Shown here piece by piece: positions 33,568 through 44,740 of a stretch of 64,000 bases of DNA; position 1 is the stretch's first letter; each line of letters starts with the position of its first letter. Source of the stretch: Astrothelium macrocarpum (lineage: Eukaryota; Ascomycota; Dothideomycetes; Trypetheliales; Trypetheliaceae); NCBI GenBank assembly GCA_021030915.1, contig JAGEMR010000013.1, forward strand, positions 186,001 to 250,000, written 5' to 3'. The notes beneath the pieces are model-generated. The model worked only from the letters and a program-made list of their open reading frames with translations. It had not been told where the DNA came from and did not search any database. The position numbers and the translations under genes were made by a program.

Positions 33568-34725
33568 TCAAGCAGGACCAGCTCCAGTCCGCCATCCCAC
33601 CTTCATCATAGTCTCGGCAGCTTGCTCCGTCGAATTTTTGACAAGGTCTTTATCTAATGTCACCTCTCCGCGTGGATAAACAACGATGACCGTCGAACCA
33701 CCATAGTAAAACGCGCCCAAACACTGTCCCCTTTGGAACTCTGCTCCCACCTGAATGCCCGGATTATATTTAATTGACCCCACCAACATCGCACCCACCG
33801 CGACTATCACCACCGGACTACCCGTCGCACTCCTCTGCACCGTCATGACCGACCTTCGATTTTCACAAAACACATCCAGCGTCCCTGGCTCGTTTATCGC
33901 CTGTGGATTGACAGTATAATACGACCCCGGGATCTCATTAATGGCTACCACCTTCCCCGTCACCGGCGCATGCCAACGATGGTAATCCTGCGGCGCCAAT
34001 CTTGCAATCACCATGGACCCGCCATCGAATTTTTGCGCGAGTTCCTTGCTTCCAAACAGCTTCTCCAACGTAAACCCATATCCCTTGATCCAATACTTGG
34101 TCGCCTGATCCACCGTCTCAAACGCCGTCAGCCTGCAATCTGCCGGGCTACTCACGACCTTTGGGTCCTGCGGCTGGTCGATTGGTCTCGCGGCCTCCTT
34201 GAGCTCGCGCGCAAAGAAGTCATTGAATGTCGCGTACTTGGACGGGTCGGGCTGCTTGAGCTCCGCCAGCCCGCTTTGTAGCTGAAAGGATTCGATGAAG
34301 GCGGGAATGTGGTCGCGCGACTCGGGCTTGTCGTACTCGGCGCCCATCTTGCGGGACTGACGCTCCAGCAGCTCCTGGGTGCGCTTCCAGTGCAGCGCTT
34401 TTTCTTGCTCGCTGCCGTAGTAGAGAGCATGCATGCCGACGCGCACGTAGATACTCATGGGCTCGAAGGACTTGTTACCCGTGGTACGATCGATGACGTA
34501 GTTGCCCATGTGCACCTTGGCTTCCCAGGTTTCGAGCGAGTTCTGGGGAAAGACTTTTTGCAGCCATTTGTGCGAGTGATCGTGGTGAGCTGGGGAGTGT
34601 AAGGTCTTTTGCGGGTCCTTGCTGTGGTCGGTTGCAGCATCCGTGATGCTTTCGAGGGCGGCGGCAGTGGATTCGAAGCGTGTATCAGTGGTAGATTGGG
34701 CTCGAGCGAGAGGATTATCGGCCAT
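33568..34725 (-). CDS. Phosphatidylserine decarboxylase (GGST type)
   Basis: Converts phosphatidylserine to phosphatidylethanolamine with a self-generated pyruvoyl group. Single exon, 385 aa. Conserved blocks: YATFNDFFARELK, VVSSPADCRLTAF, LAPQDYHRWHAPVTG, VVAINEIPGSYYTVNP and VFCENRRSV. The autocatalytic cleavage site is GGST at about 342-345 (FYYGGSTVIVVYPRGE), the form seen in yeast Psd2-type enzymes rather than the mitochondrial LGST. There is no mitochondrial presequence, no transmembrane anchor and no C2 domain. It therefore looks like a short soluble or peripheral paralogue, and may be one of several PSDs in the genome. Confidence 0.93.
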   Translation of the reverse strand: MADNPLARAQSTTDTRFESTAAALESITDAATDHSKDPQKTLHSPAHHDHSHKWLQKVFPQNSLETWEAKVHMGNYVIDRTTGNKSFEPMSIYVRVGMHALYYGSEQEKALHWKRTQELLERQSRKMGAEYDKPESRDHIPAFIESFQLQSGLAELKQPDPSKYATFNDFFARELKEAARPIDQPQDPKVVSSPADCRLTAFETVDQATKYWIKGYGFTLEKLFGSKELAQKFDGGSMVIARLAPQDYHRWHAPVTGKVVAINEIPGSYYTVNPQAINEPGTLDVFCENRRSVMTVQRSATGSPVVIVAVGAMLVGSIKYNPGIQVGAEFQRGQCLGAFYYGGSTVIVVYPRGEVTLDKDLVKNSTEQAAETMMKVGWRTGAGPA

Positions 34726-35249
34726 GATGAAGTGATGTGAGGTGAAGTGAGTTTATTCCGGGTTCACACAATCAACTAGCAACTATATCGCCGAATGCTG
34801 AAATTTTTGCAATGTGGATATGGAAGCAAAACAATTGGAGCTTCGAACATAGGAAAGATGAGGTCTTCGAAGGATAGGATGACGGAAGGGACCATTACCG
34901 CAACTTTCAAAAACCGGGAAATGCCAAGGACGGAGCAGTGCACGCGACAAATCCCCCCCTTACCAGCCAATGTGAGTAGTGGGATCGGTAGGGACGATTC
35001 TCACCATCGAGTGCCTGGCGATCCAGACCCACGTCATAGAAACCCCGCATTAGCGCCCGTCTTGGAAAAGCTTATCACAAACACCGGTCAATTCGCCGGT
35101 GATCCTAATAAAGAGCCGCTTGCGCTAGGAACATAGCCTCGTGTATATTTAGTTGGGTAACTGATCCTCTTCGAATTATCCTTAGGCCGACATCTTTCTG
35201 CATCAATGTTCAGCTGAAACACAAGCTCAACTGTCTACCTTCATTTTAC
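34726..35249. other. Intergenic: GH55 3' region / PSD 5' region
   Basis: 524 bp with no supported gene. Should contain the PSD promoter on the left. Nothing structured seen. Confidence 0.4.
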
Positions 35250-38200
35250 TCAAGCGAAGCCGAGATATGCAGCAAGAACACCGCCCCAGCTGCCAGGATT
35301 GTCAGCCCTTTCTGCAGCAGGAAATCCGTCACTACCACCAATCGTCACCATCTCCTCCACGCTACGGACGTTGAGGTTATAGAGATAGACGTTTGCACTA
35401 TTTGGCAACTGTTGTAGATCCAAGTTGCTCTGTTGACAGTTCCCATTATTGTTTCCACAATCCGTACTGTAATTATTGAAAAACACCCAAAATCCGGTAC
35501 CATAAATGTTAATCGTACTAGTCTGTTCTCCAATAATCCTCAGCGACCACTGCATCCTGCATTGTGCGTCACTGGCATTCTTGGCACAGCCCGCAAAGTC
35601 AGGATCATTCCATGTACTATTAGGCTGCCAAGGTGTCGGCGCTTCTGGCACTGGCTGAAAATACGGCGTTTCGACCTGCTGCATGCTGGCAAAGACATTT
35701 TGCGCGTTGTGAGCCTGATACGCATAGAGAATGTGGTGTTCAGACGCCGTCCCTACCAGCCAAGTCCCGCGAGTGGATTCGATCAACATGCCTCGACCGG
35801 TACCAATAACTTGGTTGTACGATCCATCAAGGTCATGGTCCGCCGACCAAAGCCAAGCATTTTCAATGTAGGTTTGGGAAGATGCACTGCTTTGTGGTTA
35901 GAATGTCGTGCAGATTCGATGTCTCACTCATGAGAAGGCAAGGCTTACGTTAGGTGGGTAACTAGAAATGCTGCTTTGCATGGCGAACCCGTTGTTTGGC
36001 ATGCTGTCTCTGTCCGTGAGTCTGCTGCGCCCCCCATTCGATAGTGCGAGTTGTGGAAAGAGACGTCCCCTTTCTGCGCACCAGCCATATTGACTTCCAC
36101 TAGAATAGTACCAGGCAAAACGTCTGCAACAGTAAAGAGCATGTCCGAAATTTCGGCTACGCCAACGTCACCAGGACTCCCGACTTGAAACATTACACGA
36201 GGGTTTCCTTCGCTGGCAAAGGCCTTGCCTGAAGCGGATATGGTTGACCTGATAGCCGACTATTAGCCTATATACATTACTGTTTATCCAAGGCTTCACG
36301 TACCAAACCTCGCCAACAATTCGTGAGCCAGGCGGCACACGTATCGTATCAGTGACAATGTATACACCATGAGGAAAATAGGTTATCTTGCAGCCGGCGT
36401 TAAATTTCAATGCAGCATTGATCGCCGCAGTATCGTCCGCCTGACCATCTCCTGACGTCTTATTAATTTTAATTCGAGCCAGTGAATCTCCACCTTACCT
36501 CGAGCGCCAAAGTCTTTGACGGAAACAACTGCATTAGCTCCGTACTCGGTGTACTGCGGCTGAGGCTTAACCAAGTACAGACCATTTGCATCAGTCAAAG
36601 CTCCTCTCCTGGTGTACGGTAGGTAGGACCCTGCAGACTGCTGGGGGGTACCATCATTGTTTGTATAAATGTTACCCACAACAAATGTTTGTTGATCGAG
36701 GCTCGTGCTATTGATTATTGAAGTACCGTTAACAAAAAGCAAAGGTCCGGAGTTCGTGACGTGTAGATTCTCTAGCAGGAACGAGCTCGAGCCATTCAGT
36801 ACGAGCCCGCAATTATTTGCCGTGCTGTCGATGAGAGAAACTGAGCCGGCAGTACCAGCTGCACCAGCATCAATGGCAATGCCGCAGTCTTCAAAATGCA
36901 TCTGCTGAAATGTTCCAACAAAGAGGTGTTGTATACCGATGCCGGTGGCTACCGCAGTGAACGTTATATTCTTAAACGCGTACTGCTGGTTGTTCAGAAG
37001 AATACCAACCAAACCTCCTGTGAAGGTCTGTCGTCCATAAGCAATTGCGTCTACATTTTAGATGATTGGCACCTTACAAGATCTCCCAGATATGTGCCAG
37101 ATCCACCTCCTCCGCTTCCTCCGTTCATCTGGATGCCGGTATGCTGGCTGTTTGGAGCGAGTACAAAGTTGACGAATATTAAGTTTGTAGCCTGAGAGAC
37201 AGCCCAATTCAGTCCCGAGATCGTATCATTGGTACCCACTTCAGTCGTGTCGATATTGAGATTGCGAACGCCAATATAAAAATTGGTAGTGCTCCCTTGG
37301 CCAGGATCGAAGCCGTTGATCACACTCCCGTTATTGGGAGAGAATGCAGGGCTGGCTTTCAATGTGGGTAGATTGATGGCGTCTCCAATAACTTGGGTAT
37401 CTACGTAAAGTTGAATCGGTGAAGAGATAATGTAGGTGCCTTGAGGGACAAATATTAGGGCCGGCTGTCCTGTCGTGCCTGTTCCACAGAGACCACCCGA
37501 GCAGCGACCACCAGCTAAGGATTAAATTTTAGCTATCTAAAATCGACCAATTACACAGTTTGGCAGAGACGCGATTTGCATGGAATCTAGTGAACCTGGA
37601 ATCACGGGGACCCTACCATTGATTGCCGCAGTGAATGCAGCAGTGTCATCGGATAATCCATCGCCTCTGGCACCGAAATCTTTGACGTTGCGAAATACCT
37701 TGTAATTCGTACCATTGACAAGGAACGGACTCGTGCCTTGATGAGGAATATTCTGGAGCCAGAAGCTTGTTTGAGGAGAGGGGTGTTGAATGCTGCACAA
37801 GCCTGGCGGTCCATCGATAGGAGGAGGTCCTAATGAATATGGACTCCAGGGTTCAAGAGACTTATTTCTAGACCAAAATGATCCCAGCCTAAGCCAATGC
37901 AGCTTTCATATTAGCAATAGCGAAGTGCAAGTTTTGACTTGGGGACAAGTTGATTATTCCTAGTATTACGAAACAGAGTAATCTCTTGAGTGGGCATGCT
38001 CTAACACATAGTTTTAACCTAGACTATTTTCGACATTCAATCTCTGAAAGTTCTGATTCTCCTTATCAATGTGTGCGCTACACTCGTATAGTTTTCTTGA
38101 CTAGGTGAGGTGTACGATAGGTATGATGGGCGTAAGAACGTGGTTTACCCTGATCCAAGGAGCCAATGAAACAAAAAGAAAAAAGAACTCACTGAGGATC

Positions 38201-38329
38201 CGGAACCCAATTAGCAAATTGGTCGTTTTGCAGTGGATCAATCACGGTCAAAGGAGCTGGCTGCCTATATGAAAGCACAATGTAAGGCAAAGTAGCCGAG
38301 ACGGCCAAGAACCCAGACTGGAATTTCAT
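35250..38329 (-). CDS. Secreted GH55 exo-1,3-beta-glucanase
   Basis: Releases glucose from beta-1,3-glucan. Seven exons: 38329-38193, 37888-37617, 37514-37078, 37027-36499, 36451-36304, 36248-35949 and 35886-35250. The first intron is 304 nt; the others are 102, 50, 47, 55 and 62 nt. Product 819 aa. MKFQSGFLAVSATLPYIVLS is a signal peptide. Two tandem right-handed beta-helix (pectate-lyase-3 type) domains each open with VKDFGARGDG, at about 114 and about 448; the second is assembled across an intron. Other GH55-like blocks are SGTYLGDLTFTGG, LLNNQQYAFKN and SADHDLDG. Many N-glycosylation sequons. Roles could be glucan recycling or attack on other fungi. Confidence 0.9.
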
Positions 38330-39771
38330 CACACTCGAGGAACTTGGTAATCAAGAGCGTGAATTGGAGTTACGGTCCCGGGTGAGTCGGTCCCCTTTTC
38401 TCTTCTTTGGCAGTCTACCCCTCATCTCGTCCCTATCCCAAATAGATCGTGATGTAGTAGAATTACGTTGCTGACTAAATCTCCAATTTGCCATCGCTTC
38501 ATTAAACTTTAAAAGCGTTCTCCCAATGAACTATTGCTGATGCAATCTCAGACATTTGTAGGGATCCACATAGGAACCGCCCAAGAGCCGATCTGGTCGC
38601 TTCCAACCAGGACAAGAAAGATCCAGCCACATGCGAACATCAAAAGCTGAAGCGTTGCTGCATCTGGTCGTGCTGCATTGCTCGCGGTTGAGCACACAGA
38701 TCGATCAATGTAAAGGAGAACTGCTCGTTTGACTTTGGTCGGCGAGCTGTTCGGAAGTCGGAAGACGCTCAGACGTGGCGCATTTTAGATCCTTGGTGCT
38801 CTAGCTGAACCTGGAAATAAGCAAATGAAGCACAAATCCGTAACATAAGGCTGACATTGAAGTTCAATCGAAAGTTGTGTATAACTAGTGTGAGGACCAA
38901 CGACAGATACTGTGCTTGTAGCCGATGTTCTTTCCTGACGGCGACATCTTGTACGTCTGCAGCCAGTAATAAAGGAAAAGTAAAGATCGACACTTGCTCA
39001 TTTCGGACTTGAAGAATGCGGTATATCACAGCGGAGAACTGCTCCAGCTCATTTCCATCATTTTACAGCCGTGACATGCTCGTTCACGTTGGATCCTGCA
39101 ATGCAGGGGCCATAGACCAAGGCGAAAGAGCATGAGTACTGACGGGAGCTTCCGCAAAGCCGAGACATGCGCCACGCTAGGTGGGCCTTTTTAAAGAGAA
39201 GGCGTTTTCAAATGTTCTCAGATCTGTACAACAAGATGGACACTGCCTTGATTTCTGTCGACCCGATAGACATTCATCTCCTATAGGCATATTCGAGGTC
39301 GCATCTTATCACCCAGATTTGTGCAAGCAAAGCGAATGAAACACAGGTTTGGGGGCTCAGACTATCCCTGAACTTCGAAGCGAAGTCAGCCCCTGCTCCA
39401 ACGTCCAAGTAACTACACCAACATCAGCCAGTTCACATCAATGGTCATCTTTCTTGGCTATGTAGTTGGTTGGTTACACGGTACTGCAGTTTCTGCTAGT
39501 TGGATGCAGCTTTCAAATGCCTCGTTAGTACATGCTTTCACAACAATTCGCCATTCCGAATCTAGGGTTTCTAGCGATTCGTTAGGAGCGTACCGTCATA
39601 CAATCGTTCAATTCTTTACTTTTCGTTCTTGACGGCCCGATGAGCCTTTAAACCCTGACAAATGAACCCGAGAAAGGAGAATGATGCTGTATATAGCCCT
39701 TCGTCAGAGCATGTTGTCCCGACCTCTTCCAGAACAGCGGATTCTTGACAACTATCGTCGCTTATGCCTCG
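38330..39771. other. Intergenic region with two divergent promoters
   Basis: 1.44 kb between the GH55 gene (leftward) and the sensor-like gene (rightward). A short leftward frame at 38769-39029 has no recognisable domain. A TATATA at 39690 sits near the right-hand gene. Confidence 0.45.
39690..39695 (+). promoter_or_regulatory. TATATA element
   Basis: Located 82 bp before the ATG at 39772, a suitable distance for a core promoter element. Confidence 0.35.
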
Positions 39772-40921
39772 ATGACATTGAATAGCTCAGACTCCGCTTT
39801 GAGCATTCTCAGCTCGTCTTTAATACCCACGCAGCTTGCGACAATCACTTCTCCCGTCCCGTTGACAACTACATTCACACCTGCTCCACACTGTAGCGGT
39901 TTTACATTTTCTTCTCCAAGTTACTACATTTGGTATAATGAACCTATTGTGGCAACCAGCATCACATTCAGGGATTGCTATCCAAGCCAATTTTTGAATG
40001 GATACTCTTCTACCGTCGAGTCACTTTCGCAACGATCAATTGCTCCACTATTAGGACCTATCATCTGTCCAAAAGGTTGGATAACAATGCCAAATGCTCA
40101 GGCATCGACTTATGTTGCTTGCTGCCCATCGTAAGTAATGTAAAGGGAGAATCTGTAGTGTCCACACTGATTGACATGAGCACTTAATGCAGTGGTTTTA
40201 GTGGTATTGCTCCTCCGGCATCAATTGTGCACCAAAGACCATCATACGGTGGCACTTGCTATAGCGACTTCACTTCTGGACAATGGCTTACGGTGACGGA
40301 GTATAACGGAGAATCAATAGTCGAAACCAAGACGCTCTCTGAGAGCAGCTCCGGTCAAGTGTATGCCCATGTCATTGATGGCCTAGTTTCTCAGGAGGTG
40401 CTCCGCACAAGTGTTAGTTGCGAACACCGACGTGTTGTGACCTAATCATTGCTAATTGATGGATCCAGTCACCAGCCACTGTCGAAGCGTCGTTGACAAC
40501 CGCCTCATTCAATCCGCAATGGACAGGCGAACCGACCTGGGCTGTTTCAAGCACAGCCGTTCCGAATGTCCCAGCGAAGCATCTCTCTACCAATGCCACT
40601 GAAATTATTGTTATCACCAGCAGTATAGTTGGTGTCGCCCTGATTGGCCTGGTGATCTTCTTCTTCCTTAGGAGATGCAGTCTAGCAAGAAAGGCCACAG
40701 CAAGAAGATTTGCGGTTGAGAAAGATGGTATTGCAGCACAAATTTATGAAAAGGATCCATGGGGTGATCGCAATAGTTCCGTGGAGAAGATCAAAACGGA
40801 ACTTGTTGGCTCAACAGTCGTCCATCAAATATGTCACGAACTTGAAGATTCACAGAAGAAGCAAAATCCGAAGGCGTCGTATAGTTTTCCGGATCCACTG
40901 AGCCATCCTGCAAACAGATAG
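39772..40921 (+). CDS. Cys-containing single-TM cell-surface protein (sensor-like), paralogue of the 30.4 kb gene
   Basis: Exons 39772-40130, 40193-40412 and 40469-40921 (introns 62 and 56 nt) give 343 aa. Ser/Thr-rich N-terminus, then LTTTFTPAPHC, ICPKGWITMPNA and VACCPSGFSGI, paralleling the cysteine motifs of the 30396-31608 protein. A transmembrane segment at about 228-250 (IIVITSSIVGVALIGLVIFF) is followed by RRCSLARK and a charged tail of about 90 residues. No classical signal peptide at the chosen ATG. The intron positions relative to CCPSGF (just before the G) are shared by the two genes, which strengthens the claim of common descent. Function unknown; possibly a wall or surface sensor. 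Confidence 0.72.
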
Positions 40922-41061
40922 ACGAAGCAGACCCGGAATACTCCAACCAGTATACATGGATCTTTCACGCTTGTTGGTTCAGGGTACATGGTTTTGGTTG
41001 CGTACACCAGTATCAGGTACCAAGGCAAAGGACGGTGCCACTTTATATTACCTCTAGTAAT

Positions 41062-41925
41062 CTAGGGTCGTCCAATGATGGCCCACCAATTATCCTTTTC
41101 GTAACCAGAATCCAGGACAGTGCCGCCGGCTTTCGCTACGTCTTGTTCGAGCTCCCCTTCTCGATAGAGGTGATAGTACCGATGATACGTAGTCTGCGTC
41201 TCCGAGCCGTTCGAAGCATTTACGGGGCTTTTTCGTTTCCTTTCGCTGGTTTTCATTACCCAAGGAACCATGACGTCCTGCTCATGATCCTTGTCCCAGC
41301 CTCTTCTGCTGTCCTTTTGCTCAAGAGCCCATACATAGACTAGAGCTCTTCCGCCCCCTGCAGGTTCCTCGGCTGGCTTCAGACATTCGATCATTGCTCT
41401 CAAAGACTGAATACGTCTCGATCCTGTGGAGAGATGGTGCACGACTGCTATAGAAATGACAAAGTCATAATAGGACAATCTGTGGGGCAAGTCTAATACG
41501 TCTGCAACCAAGACAGAATGAGGCTGGTGTTGGCCAGCTATTTTCACGAGTTTGTCGGATCTGTTTCAAGAGGAAAATCAACAACCGAATTCTTGTAGAA
41601 CTTGTTTAATTAATACACTGTATTTACCTATCCGAGGCAATGATGAAAATATCCTTGTTCACTGCAAGATATTTGCCATTACCGCATCCGAGATCCAAGC
41701 CTATTGAACCTCGTGGCTGTTCACGCAGAAATTTCTCGACAATAGGCCATGGCTAGCTACTGTCAGCTAATGATGCCCATTTTGATTCGAAAAGAAACAG
41801 TTCAGAACTGTAATGTTACGGAAGACGCACACCTTGTATCGCGTAGACGAAAAGTGAGGAGCGATCTTGTCATAAACAGAGTGAACATGCTGCTCTTCAT
41901 AATCGGAGCCATGAGCTTGTTCCAT
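41062..41925 (-). CDS. TRM9: tRNA (carboxymethyluridine34-5-O)-methyltransferase TRM9
   Basis: SAM-dependent enzyme completing mcm5U/mcm5s2U at the wobble position, acting with Trm112. Exons 41925-41833, 41752-41628 and 41560-41062 (introns 80 and 67 nt) give 238 aa. The N-terminus HVHSVYDKIAPHFSSTRYK is diagnostic and splices to PWPIVEKFL. Motif I is GLDLGCGNGKYLAVN at about 49-63, followed by VADVLDLPHR, YDFVISIAVVHHL and ALVYVWALEQ. The C-terminal YHRYYHLYREGELEQ is typical. It is convergent with the sensor-like gene on its left. Its upstream region holds a MITE starting 180 bp before the ATG, and a decayed copy of its 5' end lies at 44.74-44.91 kb. Confidence 0.94.
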
Positions 41926-42104
41926 AATCTCAAGGATTCAAGCGGCGTACAAGGCGCTGCTATAATACATGGATATGAAGTCAACGCCTGTTGGACGACG
42001 CGTGAGACTAAATCGACGAGTAGTAGAAGAGACCTGTGCTTAGGTAAGCAGCGTGAAACGATTGCCACGGTCTGGAGTTTGTGCCTCACCAGACCTCTCG
42101 GTTA

Positions 42105-42405
42105 GCTGATGTGACCGCTCAAAACTTGATGCGACTTAAACCCCTCAAAAAATCCGTCTAAGTGACCTCTCAACTCATTTATCTGACCTCTCAACTCACT
42201 TATCTGACCTCTCATTCAATCTCTAAATTCATCAAACATATTTAAAAGATGATAAAAACATGCTTAAAATATATTAAGAATATGTTCCAAGATTTTGAGG
42301 GATAAAATGAGAGGTCAGATGAGCTATCTAACCTCTTGAGGTAAGAGGTCGGAGCAGCTCGAGATTTTGAGAGGTAGAATCAGCTAGTGGAGAGGTCAGC
42401 TCAGC
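42105..42405. mobile_element. Foldback MITE with TA target-site duplication
   Basis: A 301-bp AT-rich, non-coding element flanked by TA on both sides (42103-42104 and 42406-42407). The ends are inverted: GCTGATGTGACCGCTC on the left against the reverse complement of GAGAGGTCAGCTCAGC on the right (13 of 16 match). Inside, the GAGAGGTCAG / CTGACCTCTC word recurs in both arms, giving a long hairpin. The left arm carries a 21-bp tandem repeat. TA duplication plus no coding capacity fits a Tc1/mariner-derived MITE; the parent transposon is not in the window. Confidence 0.8.
42163..42216 (+). repeat. 21-bp tandem repeat inside the MITE
   Basis: Two and a half copies of a 21-bp unit beginning TGACCTCTCAACTCA (starts at 42163, 42184 and 42205). 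The first two copies differ by one base. Confidence 0.85.
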
Positions 42406-43173
42406 TATAACCTGCGCGGCTGGTGGTGTTGTCTTCGGTCGTTTGCACTTGTTTCAATATTCGCTCACGACTGCAATTTTTAGAACAATTCGGTTTTCAA
42501 ATCTAGGTTTCGCAACTGCCCTAAACCCATCATCAAATTTTTCAATTAGTTATACTATCTATGGTTGAGCTGATAGCCTTAGAAGTAGTTCCGGCCTTGG
42601 GTAAGCAGCCTTCTTGATCCCAAAAAGTTGTTGGACACTGCTTTACCTATAGTGCAGGCTCAAGGGAACAGCTTGCCTCATGGTGAAGTCGGTACAGTTA
42701 TGTTGAAGTTTGAAGAACAATTTGTCGCGCTACGTCCGATAACGATAACCCTCTTCAGCACGGCATATTTCCAAAGACTGCTGAAAGACCAAATAATGAT
42801 CTAAGGGTTACATAGTGATAGTATCTCTCAACGGGCCACATCTCTAGAGTCAGGTCCATGAAGACCTCTCACCGCACCGGTTTCGACTTCCCAACAAGCT
42901 TCAACGGTGAGCATATTATTGCAGCGAACGAAGCACAAGTTGATGGAAAAGATTCGCCAATTCACGTGTTTACAGATATGGCCGGATGAGACGTAGTACA
43001 GTCACATTTGCAAGTAAACCATTGTTCTCTTCATTCTCCTGGAGTTCTTTGTCCACCAGAGATGTCGTCTACGTCTGGAGTTCGCCAACATTCAGAGCAG
43101 CGAGTATGAATGCGCTCGTGCCTATCAAAGAATTCAAAGTGATCGGCCTGGTCACATAGTACTGCATCTCTTG
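42406..43173. other. Intergenic region right of the MITE
   Basis: About 770 bp to the GH105 stop codon. No supported gene and no second repeat recognised. Confidence 0.45.
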
Positions 43174-44600
43174 TCAGCTTCCGTCGTTAAGCAGTCCCAA
43201 GCTTGGAGCGCTCACCTCAAAATCGACCTGATTCCCACTTAAACTCGCCACGCTACTCGTCCCATTGAAACTAAGCGTCCCGTTCGCGTTCTCAATGACA
43301 AAATTCTGCACCAGATCCTCTACCATTTTCGTCGCAGTGTAAGCCGCGCTCTTCTTTAACGCTTCGTCAAGCAGCAAACCAGTTCGCACGCCCTTGGCCA
43401 AAGCATAGGCAATGAGTGCCGTTCCACTGCTCTCAACAAAGTTGCCTTGCGCTCCTGGCTGGGTAACAACCTGCCATAACGCATCTCGTTCCGTCGCTTT
43501 TGCCGATGAATTGACCGCCATGATCTGTGCCCTTGCAAGCTCGTTGAAGCGCTGGCGCAGGAAGTAGAATGACGATCCCTTGCCCTTTTCTTGCGCATGG
43601 AGATGCGTAGCGATCTCCAGCGAATCCACAAGCCCAACAGTATACCAGCCCAGACTGCGACTCCACACAATGGGACTCGCGCCAGTCAGTGGATTGGCCC
43701 ATGAATGTGTCTTGGCCGCGTCGTAGCCGTGGACGAGGAGACCCGTGTCGTTTTGGTAGCAGCGGTCGTGTAATATGTCAAGTTGCATGCGCACTTGATC
43801 GAAAGCAGCCGTAACATTGAGGGAGGGGAGGATGGAGGGGAGGAGCGTGGTGAATGGCGCGTACGAGAACATGCCGTCGAGGTAGGAGAGGTTGGCGTAA
43901 GCTGTCAGGTTGCTCACGTTGTCAAAATACCAGAGGCCGCCTATAGCAGAAAGAGTCAGCTGGAGCCAGTGCCGGACCGCGCAAGACGCCACGATACAGT
44001 ACGGTCACTGGGACTCACCATTGGCGTTGCGCGGCTGTTGTAGCACGGATTGTTCCAGCGCCTCAATCTCGGCAAGCGTGCTTGCGTTGGAGTTTTGACG
44101 CTGTCTGGGAGAGCATGACGGCCTGTCAGCCACCACCATGATCAATCCTAGTGCACACGAGTCACTTACTCAACAACTAAAGACCTTCCAATGCTCAGCC
44201 GGTCAAGTGGTTCGTCCACATCTATTGTTACATTGGTGAACCCAGCCAACCCACTGCTAGCAACGCTCTGCCGTAGATAGTTATTCCATTCTTGTGCATG
44301 TGTCCCATTGATGTGGATCGCCTGACGGAGAGCTTCCTGGAAGACACCCTGGTAAAGGCGGTCAGTACGCGACCATGACGTTTGTACGATCTCTGAGACT
44401 ATGCGTACCAGCTCAATTTGTGATGTCGCCGCACCAGACGAGCTAATGCCATCGCCGTCGGCGATGATGCTATCGAGCATCCAAGTTGAGTAATTTTTGG
44501 CATCGACGACGTGACTCAGAAAGGTTGCTTGGGAAATGTCGGTAAATATCGTAGTATAAACAAGCAGCCATGGCTGTATTTTACCAAGCTTCGTCAACAT
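43174..44600 (-). CDS. GH105/GH88-type unsaturated glycosyl hydrolase
   Basis: Probably an unsaturated rhamnogalacturonyl hydrolase-like enzyme acting on pectin lyase products. Exons 44600-44409, 44348-44170, 44104-44019 and 43940-43174 (introns 60, 65 and 78 nt) give 407 aa. The N-terminus MLTKLGKIQPWLLVYTTIF is a weak signal peptide. The (alpha/alpha)6 family blocks are GGLWYFDNV, YANLSYLDGMFSYAPF, DTGLLVHGYDAAKTHSWANP, IVWSRSLGWYTVGLVD and NFVESSGTALIAYALAKG. The Asp in HGYD and the surrounding His/Trp fit the catalytic region. Several N-glycosylation sequons support secretion. The exact GH88/GH105 subfamily and substrate are not settled. Confidence 0.83.
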
Positions 44601-44740
44601 CTTCTCGTGGGTGGTGCTTAGAAAAGCTAAAGAAGAACGACGATTTGAAATGCTTGTCAAAAGGGTTGGTTCGTGTCATCTTGAGTTCTTTCGTTCAGGG
44701 CCAGCCCATGCGGCACGGAAGTTTTGTGGAGAGTAAGACT
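44601..44740. other. GH105 promoter region
   Basis: Short stretch between the GH105 ATG and the TRM9-derived relic. It must include promoter sequence; nothing specific recognised. Confidence 0.35.

Noticed and set aside
37051..37077. 27-nt intron candidate in the GH55 gene
   Set aside because: Too short for a spliceosomal intron; the 50-nt choice (37077-37028) joins YLGDL to TFTGG in frame and fits the family.
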